64,000 bases of DNA from Desulfobulbaceae bacterium (GTDB lineage Bacteria > Desulfobacterota > Desulfobulbia > Desulfobulbales > Desulfocapsaceae), in assembly GCA_024640625.1 (NCBI GenBank), contig JAHEER010000014.1, positions 1 through 64,000 on the forward strand, given 5' to 3'. Below the pieces are notes generated by a model. The model saw only the letters and a list, made by a program, of their open reading frames with translations. It was not told the origin of the DNA and ran no database searches. The first letter of the stretch is position 1, and each line of letters starts with the position of its first letter. The translations under genes and the position numbers were made by a program. Below, piece by piece: positions 1 to 9,333 of this stretch.

Positions 1-300
1 ATCACCACGCACGGTGTCGTCGGTAGCGATATCCATGGCCAGGTCGTGGTGGGAATCCCGCCACTTGTCGTAGGCGTTCTGATGGCATTCGCCGCACCGG
101 GGGCTGCCGACAAAATGGAGTTCGGGCTCCGGCTCCGGCCCAATGCGATAACCATCCCGCTGTAAATAAACGAAGGGTGAGATAAGAATGACAACCAGCG
201 CAGCCAGGGCCGTCAGCTCAAAGAGGTGGGACTTGTACGAATCGTCCTTGGTGTTGTCGTGTTCTGGGCCGGGACGACTGTCTGGCTGTTCAGCGTGCAT
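1..300 (-). CDS. Membrane-anchored multihaem cytochrome c (partial, C-terminus outside window)
   Basis: Reading the minus strand from the ATG at 300 gives about 100 residues and runs off the window. A polar N-terminus is followed by one hydrophobic segment (about residues 28-45, signal anchor) and then a periplasmic part with a CxxCH haem c motif (C-G-E-C-H, near residue 71). The text around it (SPRCGECH, then a Ser-His-His-Asp-Leu-Ala-Met stretch) resembles the first haem region of multihaem cytochromes fused to TPR repeats that are common in Desulfobacterota. The start codon overlaps the Rieske stop (TAATG), so translation is coupled. Inferred role: electron acceptor of the adjacent quinol:cytochrome c reductase. 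The number of haems cannot be seen here. Confidence 0.75.
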   Translation of the reverse strand, partial: MHAEQPDSRPGPEHDNTKDDSYKSHLFELTALAALVVILISPFVYLQRDGYRIGPEPEPELHFVGSPRCGECHQNAYDKWRDSHHDLAMDIATDDTVRGD

Positions 301-815
301 TACACAGTGGTCGTCTGCGAAGCGTCGAAAGACTCGCGTCGCTGTGAGTTTGAGACATCGATCCTGATCTGTCCGTCTTCGATCCGAACCGGATAGAAAT
401 CGAGCGGGCGCAGGGCCGGTGAAGTCAGTACAACCCCGGCACGATCAAAGGTTGAGCCGTGACAGGGACAGACAAATTTGTCCTCTGCGGTATCCCAGGA
501 GAGTGCGCAGCCAAGATGGGTGCAGGTCCTGGACAAGGCGATGAAACGATTGTCCTCGAGGCAGGCGAGAAACAACAGAGCCTCGGGGATTGCTTTGACG
601 TCTCCGGCCTTGAATGATTCCACCCGGCCCGCATCGACATAACGGCTCCCTTGCCGGCGGTCGTATCTGCTTTTACGGGCCCTCAGCAGCGAGGAACTGA
701 GCCAGCCCAGTTCGACAAAGGCGAGTAGCGCGATCAGGGCCCAGATCCGGTTGAGCAGGGTTCGGCGCCTGGGTTGGCTGGGAGTGTCCAATTGCAGGTG
801 TTGTTCCTGTTCCAT
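300..815 (-). CDS. Rieske [2Fe-2S] protein of a cytochrome bc complex
   Basis: A 171-residue protein with one N-terminal transmembrane helix (about residues 24-44) and a soluble Rieske domain. The cluster ligands are visible as C98-T-H100-L-G-C103 and C116-P-C118-H119-G, giving the Cys/His pairs plus the disulfide cysteines of the family. It would pass electrons from quinol oxidised at cytochrome b to a c-type cytochrome in the periplasm. It lies just downstream of the cytochrome b gene and overlaps the multihaem cytochrome gene by one base, a typical three-gene complex. I chose the ATG at 815 because an AGAGGG motif sits about nine bases upstream; an ATG at 824 is in frame but directly abuts that motif. 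Confidence 0.93.
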   Translation of the reverse strand: MEQEQHLQLDTPSQPRRRTLLNRIWALIALLAFVELGWLSSSLLRARKSRYDRRQGSRYVDAGRVESFKAGDVKAIPEALLFLACLEDNRFIALSRTCTHLGCALSWDTAEDKFVCPCHGSTFDRAGVVLTSPALRPLDFYPVRIEDGQIRIDVSNSQRRESFDASQTTTV

Positions 816-828
816 GGCTGCCATCCCT

Positions 829-2118
<1,290 letters not shown>

Positions 2119-2158
2119 CAATGGTCCTGATGTGTTCCAAATAAGTAATAATCGTCAG

Positions 2159-2170
2159 GTTGTACAACCA
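2159..2170. promoter_or_regulatory. 12-bp perfect palindrome upstream of the cytochrome b operon
   Basis: GGTTGTACAACC is self-complementary over all 12 bases and lies about 40 bases upstream of the cytochrome b start, in the 230-base divergent region shared with the DnaJ-like gene. The position fits an operator for either gene. No regulator gene is adjacent and no clear -35/-10 pair was found, so the role is inferred from symmetry and position only. Confidence 0.35.
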
Positions 2171-2350
2171 TAAACGACTCTTGGAGTTGAGACAAGCGGC
2201 AAGCAGAGTTTCTAGGGCTGTTCGGCACAAATGATCCACCTGCTGAGGGAAAAGCGGTGGCAATTTTCCAGCCGCTTTATATAGTTCTTAGAAGAATCGG
2301 CAGATTACGAGGCCGGCTTGAGCTACAAAACGTAATGGTGGTGCACGCGC

Positions 2351-3160
2351 ATGGAAGGCGGGATAAAAGATTACTACGCGATTCTCGGGGTGACCCCAGA
2401 TTCGGATGAAGAGCAGATTCGCAGCCAGTACCGCAAGCTGGCGATGCGCTGTCATCCGGACCGCAACCCCGATGACCCGCAGGCGGAAGAAAAATTCAAG
2501 GAGATCGCCGAAGCCTACGGAGTCCTCACCGATCCGCATAAACGCTCACAGTACGATGCGGCCAAAGCGGCCGGCATGGACTGGCAGCAAAACGGCGGTC
2601 CGGGCGGCTTCTCCTACAGCCAGGAAGATATTCTCCGCGACCTGTTTCGCGACCCGAGGTTTCAGGCCATGTTCCAAGGGCTGCTGCAGGAGTTTCAGCG
2701 CAGTGGGTTCCGCTCATCGAGCCGTTTTGTCCGGCAAAGCTTTTTTGGCGGCAAAGGCTTGTTCATTGGCGGCCTCTTCATGCTTGGTTCCCTGGCCGGG
2801 CCGGCTTTAATGCGATCTGCCGGCAAGGGCCTTGAAGGGGGTACATCCAACTCACTGCTTAAAAACATGGGCAGGACGTTCGGGTCTCTTCTGGGAGGGG
2901 CGAAACAGCAGGAAGAGCCGGTCCCCCAAGCTTGGGACTCGGGAGCTGACGATCTCACCTATCTGATGAGATTGACCCGGCAGGAACTGGAGCACGGCAA
3001 AAGTGTCCAAGTGGTGACTCAAGGGCCCGAGGGGCAGGAGATGCTCAGAGTCAAAATCCCTCCCGGCAGCAAGAGCGGCACCAAACTGAGACTGCGGGGC
3101 CGGGGCGGAATCGGGCCGCAGGGCAGGGGAGACCTCTATCTGAAACTCGAGCAGATCTGA
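2351..3160 (+). CDS. DnaJ-domain co-chaperone-like protein with hydrophobic glycine-rich middle
   Basis: A 269-residue protein. Residues 6-70 form a J domain with the H35-P36-D37 motif that stimulates Hsp70 ATPase, followed by the usual K-F-K-E-I and Y-D-A-A-K stretches. There is no zinc-finger region. A glycine/hydrophobic segment (about 130-155) could insert in or associate with the membrane. The last 80 residues (VKIPPGSKSGTKLRLRGRG) match the DnaJ C-terminal substrate-binding fold, including the G-x-G-G-x-GD-L-Y ending. This makes it a shortened CbpA/DnaJ-like co-chaperone rather than DnaJ itself. It is monocistronic, transcribed away from the cytochrome operon, with only a weak ribosome-binding site. 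The client is unknown. Confidence 0.85.
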   Translation: MEGGIKDYYAILGVTPDSDEEQIRSQYRKLAMRCHPDRNPDDPQAEEKFKEIAEAYGVLTDPHKRSQYDAAKAAGMDWQQNGGPGGFSYSQEDILRDLFRDPRFQAMFQGLLQEFQRSGFRSSSRFVRQSFFGGKGLFIGGLFMLGSLAGPALMRSAGKGLEGGTSNSLLKNMGRTFGSLLGGAKQQEEPVPQAWDSGADDLTYLMRLTRQELEHGKSVQVVTQGPEGQEMLRVKIPPGSKSGTKLRLRGRGGIGPQGRGDLYLKLEQI

Positions 3161-3179
3161 ACGGTTCAGGGGTGGTACA

Positions 3180-3788
3180 CTATTTTTCCGAGTTTTTCAG
3201 CAGTTCCCGCTGGGCGCGGAACTGGATGATTCTTTCAAGCAGTTGTTGCGATCGCCGTTTCAGCTTTTTTCGACCCAACAATTTTATCCGGCTCGACAAC
3301 TGCAGAAACTCCTTGTTGTCGAAGGGGCCTTTCAAGTCTATCGCGTAAGCTCTGCATGAATTGTCCTGCATTCTTTTTAAGACAATGTTTTTCAGGTTTA
3401 TATCGAATAAAAACAGATCGTTGGCAATCAGGTAGTTGCACAGGGTGAGGGCCGCCTCCTGAATTTCGGCAATATTGCAGGTTTCCTGGTACACCACGAT
3501 ATCCCAGATTGTTTTGGCGATCTCGCCGTTGGAATCGCGGATACAATCGCAGACCAGTCCTTCTCCCCTGTCTGTGTCCACAAAACCGTGACAATGGCTG
3601 ATATGGTGAAGGCGCTCATGACTTTGTCGGATTTTTTTGTAGCTCATGAATTCTTTGCGGTTGGCATCGTCTCCGCCTTGTCTGCCGGGAAGCCCCACTT
3701 TGATGATGAGTTCCCTGTTCTGGGGGTGCAGGTAGCAGGCCCGCAGAGTTCCGTGACCAATTAAAGAGTTTTCGTCAAGCGTGATCAT
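3180..3788 (-). CDS. YrbL-family protein (PhoP-network, kinase-like fold)
   Basis: A 202-residue soluble protein matching the YrbL-PhoP_reg family. It opens with a Ser/Leu-Ile-Gly-x-Gly stretch and Arg-x-x-Tyr, followed by I-I-K-V-G (a kinase-like lysine), the block F-M-S-Y-K-K-I, a central Cys-His-Gly-Phe-Val-D-T segment, and a late LFDINLKNIVL motif resembling a catalytic loop with D and N. YrbL in enterobacteria is controlled by PhoP/PmrA but its biochemical activity is not established. It converges with the DnaJ-like gene, 19 bases apart, and is likely a single-gene unit. Confidence 0.8.
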   Translation of the reverse strand: MITLDENSLIGHGTLRACYLHPQNRELIIKVGLPGRQGGDDANRKEFMSYKKIRQSHERLHHISHCHGFVDTDRGEGLVCDCIRDSNGEIAKTIWDIVVYQETCNIAEIQEAALTLCNYLIANDLFLFDINLKNIVLKRMQDNSCRAYAIDLKGPFDNKEFLQLSSRIKLLGRKKLKRRSQQLLERIIQFRAQRELLKNSEK

Positions 3789-4413
3789 GAGTGTCAGGGT
3801 AGTTCACTTCTCTGGGATGTGGGAAAGGTAAGCCCGATCGAGCGCACTGAGAGGACTGGAAATAATAACTCCTCAGCATTGTTGGAAGAGGCGCGATGCA
3901 TAGATCGAACCATAGCCCAAATTCCGTGGCGCTGGCAATGCTTATCTCGGTTGGAACCTGGCTCTGGCGCAGGTCGTCCAGCCAGGCAATGGCCCTCTAC
4001 TGCCTTTTTATGAGCGAAGACAAAAAATCTTCTCGCATAGTCTCTGGATTGATGAAAAGGAAGTTGTTCTGGGACAGGGGCTGTGTTATAAAAAGCACTT
4101 CGCTGGATGTATTGCAGTTGAAGGAGGGATGGGGGCGGATTTACGGCCTGGGGCCATCCGACAACCCAGGTGGATCGGGTGCGCAGCTGAAAAGGTACTG
4201 CCCGGTCTGACTGTGTTTCCGATGTATTCAAGTGATCGTGATAGTCCTCGATGATTTGCCGGTTGTTCAAAATAGTCAGTGACTTCAGGTGCACAGGGAG
4301 TCTGGGAAAGTTTGAACAGGGGCCAATCACCAAGATAGGCAGTGATAGAAGCGGCCGACTCGATTGTCTACAGCCGCCTGATCTGACGATTCAATAATTA
4401 AAAGGAGAACGTA
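3789..4413. other. 625-base intergenic region, no convincing gene
   Basis: Divergent region between the yrbL-like gene and the amino-acid ABC operon. Open frames exist on both strands (for example 3794-4333 on minus) but their translations are rich in low-complexity, non-conserved residues and match nothing I recognise. An inverted pair CCTGGG/CCCAGG lies near 4147-4176. The AGGAGA ribosome-binding site of the downstream binding protein lies at 4402-4407. The promoter is presumably here but no clean -35/-10 pair was found. Confidence 0.5.
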
Positions 4414-5211
4414 ATGAAAAGACTAGTAATGATGTGTGTTGTTTTGGCAGCATTTATGCTCAGCACCACCACCCTGTTTGCCGGTGCTCTGGAGGAGATT
4501 CAGAAAAGAGGCAAACTCCGTGTCGGCATGGAACCCGGCTATATGCCGTTCGAGCTCACCAACAAGAAGGGTGAGATCATCGGTTTTGACGTGGATATGG
4601 CTAAACGTATGGCCAAGGCCATGGATGTGGAGCTCGAACTGGTGTCCACCGCCTGGGACGGCATCATCCCAGCGCTGCTGACCGACAAGTTCGACATTAT
4701 CATGTCTGGCATGACCCTCACCCAGCAGCGCAACATGTCCATCAATTTCGCCCAGCCCTACATCATTATCGGCCAGTCGGCACTGGTAGCAAAGAAACAC
4801 GAGGGTGCCATAGAGTACTACAAAGATCTCAACGATCCTAAATACACAGTTGGTTCGAAACTGGGCACCACCGGTGAGCAGGCCACCAAGCGGCTGCTGG
4901 GCAACGCCACCTACATCAGCTACGAGACCGAGCAGGAAGGTGTAATGGAACTGCTAAACGGTAAAATTGACGCCTTTGTCTACGATCTGCCGTTCAACGC
5001 CATTGCCAACGCTGAAAAGGGCGGAGGTAAGATCTACCATCTCGATGAGCCGTTCACCTACGAGCCGCTGGCCTGGGCCGTCAAAAAAGGTGATCCCGAT
5101 TTCCTCAACTGGCTCAACAATTTCATGTTCCAAATCAAGAACGACGGGACCTACGAAAGAATTTACAACAAGTGGTTTGGCGACGATTCCTGGCTCAAAG
5201 AAATTCAATAG
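4414..5211 (+). CDS. Polar amino-acid ABC transporter, periplasmic binding protein
   Basis: A 265-residue SBP_bac_3 family protein with a signal peptide (about 1-23, cleavage near LFA-GALEE). Family landmarks are visible: G-K-L-R-V-G-M-E at the mature N-terminus, PFE, the G-F-D-V-D-M-A block that ends lobe-1 strand 2, D-G-I-I-P-A-L-L, the D-I-I-M-S-G-M-T-L hinge region, and GTTGEQ with V-Y-D-L-P in lobe 2. It binds an amino acid (glutamine/glutamate/cystine range; not resolvable from sequence) and delivers it to the permease encoded 12 bases downstream. It has a good AGGAG ribosome-binding site and is the first gene of a three-gene operon. Confidence 0.93.
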   Translation: MKRLVMMCVVLAAFMLSTTTLFAGALEEIQKRGKLRVGMEPGYMPFELTNKKGEIIGFDVDMAKRMAKAMDVELELVSTAWDGIIPALLTDKFDIIMSGMTLTQQRNMSINFAQPYIIIGQSALVAKKHEGAIEYYKDLNDPKYTVGSKLGTTGEQATKRLLGNATYISYETEQEGVMELLNGKIDAFVYDLPFNAIANAEKGGGKIYHLDEPFTYEPLAWAVKKGDPDFLNWLNNFMFQIKNDGTYERIYNKWFGDDSWLKEIQ

Positions 5212-5223
5212 AGGCGTAGTCAA

Positions 5224-6183
5224 GTGACAGCCACTGACAAAGTGTGGCCCTGGAAACTCCTGCTGGCCGGCATCTTGATATTGCTGGCCGCAGGAATCTG
5301 GGGCTCGGTATCGCGCATTGACTATGAATGGCGCTGGTACCGGGTTCCGCAATATTTCCTCTACAAGGCCGAAGACGCAATAAAAACGCCATTTGACGGG
5401 GTGGTGAAAGAAGTGTCGGCTTCGGGACGCGATGCCGTCGTCACCCTGGCCTCTCTGGACGGAGAGCAGCAGAAAGTGACCGTGGACGGCGAGACGATTA
5501 AGGTCGATGCCGGTGACGACCTCTTCGAAGGCGATACCATAGGTTTCGTCTACGAATGGAATATGGGGCCGCTGCTCACCGGACTCTGGACTACCCTGTG
5601 GATATCGGCAGTTTCGAGCGTGTTCGGCTTGATCATCGGCCTGATTGCCGGGCTGATGAAAATTTCCAAGAATTACACGGTGAGAACTCTGGCCGCTATC
5701 TATGTTGAGGTGATCAGAGGGACGCCCCTGCTGGTACAGATCTTCATTGCCTATTTCTTCATTGGTACCGTTTTCAACCTCGACCGCAACGTCGCGGGGA
5801 TAGGGGCGTTGGCGCTGTTTGCCGGGGCCTATGTGGCGGAGATCATCAGATCTGGTATCCAGTCCATTGCCAAGGGACAGATGGAGGCAGCCCGGTCGCT
5901 GGGGATGAGTCTGCCCCAGGCGATGATGGATATCATCCTGCCCCAGGCCTTCAAACGGATTCTTCCACCGCTCTCCGGCCAATTTATCAGCCTGATCAAG
6001 GATTCATCGCTGGTATCGGTGATTGCCATCACCGATCTTACCAAATCCGGTCGCGAGATCATCACTTCGACCTTTGCCACGTTCGAGATCTGGCTGGTGG
6101 TCGCTGCCATGTATCTGATTGTCACGTCGGTATTGTCGCAATTTGTCTTCTATCTGGAGCGGAGGTATAGAGTCAGTGATTAA
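5224..6183 (+). CDS. Polar amino-acid ABC transporter, permease with long N-terminal extension
   Basis: A 319-residue HisM/GlnP-type permease. It has an early transmembrane helix (about 8-28), then an unusual soluble insertion of about 80 residues (periplasmic, beta-rich, DGVVKEV...[13 protein letters not shown]) before the conventional five-helix core that starts at [10 protein letters not shown]. The core keeps the family signature [11 protein letters not shown] and the ATPase-coupling EAARSLGMS...[12 protein letters not shown] segment. It starts at GTG 5224 and its last codons overlap the ATPase start. The family usually has about 220-260 residues, so the insertion stands out; similar extended permeases exist but its purpose is unknown. 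Confidence 0.92.
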   Translation: MTATDKVWPWKLLLAGILILLAAGIWGSVSRIDYEWRWYRVPQYFLYKAEDAIKTPFDGVVKEVSASGRDAVVTLASLDGEQQKVTVDGETIKVDAGDDLFEGDTIGFVYEWNMGPLLTGLWTTLWISAVSSVFGLIIGLIAGLMKISKNYTVRTLAAIYVEVIRGTPLLVQIFIAYFFIGTVFNLDRNVAGIGALALFAGAYVAEIIRSGIQSIAKGQMEAARSLGMSLPQAMMDIILPQAFKRILPPLSGQFISLIKDSSLVSVIAITDLTKSGREIITSTFATFEIWLVVAAMYLIVTSVLSQFVFYLERRYRVSD

Positions 6184-6910
6184 AGCTGAGAATGTCACAA
6201 AAATTTTTACCGGACGAGGGGTTGTGGTGCGCGCGGTCGACGGCGTCTCGACCACGGTGGACAAGGGTGAGGTAGTGGTTGTAATCGGTCCGTCCGGTTC
6301 CGGCAAGTCGACCTTTATCCGCTGCATTAACGGTCTGGAGATGTTTGAAGAGGGCCATGTCTATATCGACGGAGTGGACATTGTCGACAAGAAGACCAAC
6401 ATCAATAAAATTCGGGCTGAAGTGGGCATGGTGTTCCAGCAGTTCAACCTCTTCCCCCACAAGACGGTACTGGAAAACCTGACCCTGGCTCAGATGCGCG
6501 TGCGCAAGCGCAAGAAGAAGGAAGCCCAGGACAAGGCTCGCATGCTGCTCGTAAAAGTCGGGATTGGTGAGAAGGAGAACGAGTATCCTTCCAGGCTTTC
6601 GGGCGGTCAGCAGCAGCGGGTGGCAATAGCCCGGGCCCTGGCCATGGATCCTAAAGTCATGCTTTTCGACGAGCCGACCTCGGCCCTGGACCCGGAAATG
6701 GTGGGTGAGGTTCTGGACGTCATGAAAACTTTGGCCAAGGAAGGCATGACCATGATGGTCGTTACCCACGAGATGGGCTTTGCCCGGGAAGTTGCCGACC
6801 GGGTGCTGTTTATGGACGAGGGGAAAATGGTCGAGGAAGGAACCCCGGAACATTTTTTCATCGCTCCCCGCGAAGATAGAACCAAACTGTTTTTAAAGCA
6901 GGTACTTTAA
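6176..6910 (+). CDS. Polar amino-acid ABC transporter, ATP-binding protein
   Basis: A 244-residue GlnQ/HisP-type ATPase. Walker A is GPSGSGKST, the Q-loop is [10 protein letters not shown], the signature is [15 protein letters not shown], Walker B is [14 protein letters not shown] and the H-loop is VVTHEM. I place the start at GTG 6176, which overlaps the permease stop and has GGAGG about 11 bases upstream; longer in-frame starts would run back into permease coding sequence without homology. It powers the importer encoded by the two preceding genes and ends the operon. Confidence 0.95.
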   Translation: MIKAENVTKIFTGRGVVVRAVDGVSTTVDKGEVVVVIGPSGSGKSTFIRCINGLEMFEEGHVYIDGVDIVDKKTNINKIRAEVGMVFQQFNLFPHKTVLENLTLAQMRVRKRKKKEAQDKARMLLVKVGIGEKENEYPSRLSGGQQQRVAIARALAMDPKVMLFDEPTSALDPEMVGEVLDVMKTLAKEGMTMMVVTHEMGFAREVADRVLFMDEGKMVEEGTPEHFFIAPREDRTKLFLKQVL

Positions 6911-6969
6911 TCGGCCGCCCCGAAAAGTTGTATTTGTCCAATCTCTGGGTTGCGTGTGGGAATGTTGTT

Positions 6970-7009
6970 CCCGTGAGGCATTTCCGCCTGCGGTGCATTT
7001 CCTCACGGG
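6970..7009 (+). promoter_or_regulatory. Stem-loop in the leader of the BMP-type importer operon
   Basis: CCCGTGAGG (6970-6978) pairs perfectly with CCTCACGGG (7001-7009). Inside the loop a second small hairpin CCGC-CT-GCGG can form, and GCATTTCC is repeated. No T-run follows, so it is not a classical terminator on the plus strand. It may end the upstream ABC operon in a Rho-dependent way or be part of a leader controlling the binding-protein gene 70 bases downstream. It does not match the purine riboswitch consensus that I know. Confidence 0.45.
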
Positions 7010-7082
7010 CCTTGATCTTGAACCAAAATCCAAATTTTGCACGGTAGCCAATAATTTTAACGAGGTTTAGCAGGAGGAAAAC

Positions 7083-8141
7083 ATGCGTTTTAGTAAAATT
7101 CTGACGACGGCGCTGCTCGGCGTTGGGCTCTGTGTTACGCAGGTAGCGGCCGAGGATATGAATATTGGATTCGTCTATGTGTCGCCGATCGGCGATGCCG
7201 GTTGGTCTTACGCCCATGATCAGGGACGTCTGGAACTGGAAAAAATGGACGGGGTGACAACTTCCTATGTCGAGGCAGTTGCCGAAGGCCCCGACTCAGA
7301 GCGCGTCATGCTCAACATGGCCCGCAAGGGATATGATGTGATTTTTGCCACCAGTTTTGGCTATATGGATCCGATGCTCAAGGTTGCCAAGCAGTTTCCC
7401 GAGACCATCTTCATGCACTGTTCAGGGTTCAAGATGGCCGATAACATGGGCAACTACTTCGGCCGCATGTACCAGGCCCGTTATCTCTCCGGTATGGTTG
7501 CCGGGGCCATGACCAAATCGAACATTATCGGTTATGCAGCCGCCTTTCCGATCCCCGAGGTGATCAGGGGAATCAACGCCTTTACCCTCGGCGCCCAGTC
7601 CATGAATCCTGAGGTTACAGTCCGGGTGGTCTGGACCAAGACCTGGTACGATCCCGCCACCGAGAAGGAAGCAGCCAAGTCTCTGCTCGATGTGGGTGCC
7701 GATGTCATTGCCCAGCATCAGGATTCCCCCGCTCCGCAGGAAGCCGCCCAGGAAAAAGGCGTCTACTCCATCGGCTATAATTCCGACATGAGCCAGGCCG
7801 CCCCGAAAGCGCACCTGACCGCACCGATCTGGAACTGGGGTCCTTTCTATGTCGAGACCGTCAAACAGGTCAAGGAGGGAACTTGGAAGGCCGCATCCAC
7901 CTGGCCGGGACTGAAGGAAGGCATCGTTGACCTGGCTCCGATGAGCGACATGGTGCCCCAAGAGGTGCAGGACAAGGTAATGGCTAAGAAAGAGGCCATC
8001 AAAGGCGGCGAGAAAGTCTTCGTTGGTCCGCTTAAGGACCAGGAAGGAGCTGAGAAGGTTGCTGCCGGCGCGGCCATGAGCGACGAAGAACTGCTCGGCA
8101 TGACCTGGTTCATCCAGGGAGTTATCGGTACCACCGAATAG
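7083..8141 (+). CDS. BMP-family ABC transporter substrate-binding protein (nucleoside/purine type)
   Basis: A 352-residue basic-membrane-protein (BmpA/PnrA) family protein with a signal peptide (cleavage near QVAA). The family opening is clear: NIGFVYVSPIGDAGWSYAHDQGR, then the V-E-A-V-A-E-G-P-D-S-E-R block, D-V-I-F-A-T-S-F-G-Y, and a W-x-x-T-W-Y-D-P-x-x-E region. PnrA-like proteins bind purine nucleosides; related members bind other ligands. The xanthine/guanine phosphoribosyltransferase in the same operon supports a purine ligand. It has a strong AGGAGG-like ribosome-binding site. It carries a soluble or lipid-free mature end (no Cys at the cleavage site). Confidence 0.92.
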   Translation: MRFSKILTTALLGVGLCVTQVAAEDMNIGFVYVSPIGDAGWSYAHDQGRLELEKMDGVTTSYVEAVAEGPDSERVMLNMARKGYDVIFATSFGYMDPMLKVAKQFPETIFMHCSGFKMADNMGNYFGRMYQARYLSGMVAGAMTKSNIIGYAAAFPIPEVIRGINAFTLGAQSMNPEVTVRVVWTKTWYDPATEKEAAKSLLDVGADVIAQHQDSPAPQEAAQEKGVYSIGYNSDMSQAAPKAHLTAPIWNWGPFYVETVKQVKEGTWKAASTWPGLKEGIVDLAPMSDMVPQEVQDKVMAKKEAIKGGEKVFVGPLKDQEGAEKVAAGAAMSDEELLGMTWFIQGVIGTTE

Positions 8142-8247
8142 TTCGACGGCGAATTCCGACGGCAGAGTCATTTCTGTGCCGTCCATGAAACCGGGGGCGC
8201 CATCGCTTTGAGATGCGATCAGGTCGCCAGACAAGTGAGGTGCGCCG

Positions 8248-9333
8248 GTGAGCAATTTTATGCCTCTTCTACGGGTCGTAAAAAGACAGGAGCCCCTTGG
8301 CTGGGGCTCCTGTCTTGTTTTAATTGCAGCAATCTGCTTATCCCTGCTGCTCGGCGGAATAATTCTCTTTATCGGCGGCACCTCACCGATTGAGGGTCTC
8401 GTGGTGCTGTTCAAAGGAGCCTTTGGCAATCGCTATGCCCTCGAGGATGCGATCATCAAGGCCACGCCCATTTTTCTCTGCTCCCTCGGCGTCGCCCTGG
8501 CCTTCAAACTGCAGGTCTGGAATATCGGCGCCGAAGGCCAGTTCGCCCTCGGCGCCGTCGGCGCCACCTGGGTGGCTTTGTCGCTGCCCGAGGCGCCGTC
8601 CTACATCGTCCTTCCCCTGATGGTCGTCATGGCTGCGGCGGCCGGAGGTCTGTGGGGGTTTATTCCGGCCTTTCTCAGACAGAAACTGAAGACCAACGAG
8701 ATCATCGTCACTCTGATGATGAACTATATCGCCATCCTGATTCTCGACTATCTTGTCTATGGCATCTGGAAGGATCCGGCCAGCTACGGTTTCCCGATGA
8801 CGGCCGAGTTTTCCGAAGCGGCCATAGTCGGTAAGATAGGTGCCACGAATTACAGTTGGGGCCTGGTGCACTGCCTGGTATTGGGGCTCATCTTCTGGGT
8901 ATTTCTGAAGTACAGCAGGCTGGGCTACGAGATCAAAGCCAGCGGCGACAATGTCAGGGCAGCGAAATATGCGGGCATTCCTTACGATCGGCTGGTTATG
9001 CTGGTCATGGTGTTGAGCGGCGCGCTGGCTGCCTGGGCAGGATTCCTCGAGGCCTCCTCAACCATCAATAGACTGCAGCCGAGCATCATGGCCGGCTATG
9101 GCTATACCGCGATTGTCGTTGCCTGGCTGGCCCGGTTGAACCCATTCTATATCGGGGTCGCTTCTTTTCTGCTGGCCGCTCTGCGGGTTGGCGTGGAAGG
9201 CTTGCAGCTCGACCTGCAGGTTCCCGCCGCCTTTGGCGGCATTATCGAGGGGCTGATACTGTTAACCGTCCTTGCCGGCGGACTGTTCACTTCCTATCGC
9301 ATCGTGGTGGCCAGGAAAGCCCATGAACATTGA
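8248..9333 (+). CDS. BMP-type ABC transporter permease, first subunit
   Basis: A 361-residue member of the BPD_transp_2 family (NupP/YufP-like) with about ten transmembrane helices. The N-terminal K-R-x-E-P motif just before helix 1 is typical of this subunit, and the core GAEGQFALGAVGA and FGGIIEGLILLTVL segments match the family. It starts at GTG 8248 (AGGTG upstream) or ATG 8260. Codons about 12-25 are also a perfect 14-bp hairpin followed by GTTTT, so the start of the gene doubles as a terminator-like structure. Together with the next gene it forms the membrane channel of the nucleoside importer. Confidence 0.9.
   Translation: MSNFMPLLRVVKRQEPLGWGSCLVLIAAICLSLLLGGIILFIGGTSPIEGLVVLFKGAFGNRYALEDAIIKATPIFLCSLGVALAFKLQVWNIGAEGQFALGAVGATWVALSLPEAPSYIVLPLMVVMAAAAGGLWGFIPAFLRQKLKTNEIIVTLMMNYIAILILDYLVYGIWKDPASYGFPMTAEFSEAAIVGKIGATNYSWGLVHCLVLGLIFWVFLKYSRLGYEIKASGDNVRAAKYAGIPYDRLVMLVMVLSGALAAWAGFLEASSTINRLQPSIMAGYGYTAIVVAWLARLNPFYIGVASFLLAALRVGVEGLQLDLQVPAAFGGIIEGLILLTVLAGGLFTSYRIVVARKAHEH
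8283..8321 (+). terminator. Terminator-like hairpin embedded in the permease coding sequence
   Basis: AAGACAGGAGCCCC (8283-8296) is perfectly complementary to GGGGCTCCTGTCTT (8303-8316) with a six-base loop, and GTTTT follows directly. This is a textbook intrinsic-terminator shape. It lies 140 bases after the binding-protein stop but 35 bases inside the permease gene, where it encodes the K-R-Q-E-P-L-G-W-G-S region. Translating ribosomes would block folding; unoccupied RNA could terminate. This would lower permease transcripts relative to the binding protein. The structure is seen; the regulatory role is inferred. Confidence 0.65.

Noticed and set aside
3794-4333. 179-codon minus frame in the 625-base gap
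   Set aside because: No ribosome-binding site, no recognisable domain, composition unlike the neighbours.
6911-7082. Purine riboswitch before the BMP-type importer
   Set aside because: The hairpin there lacks the three-way junction consensus loops of known purine riboswitches.
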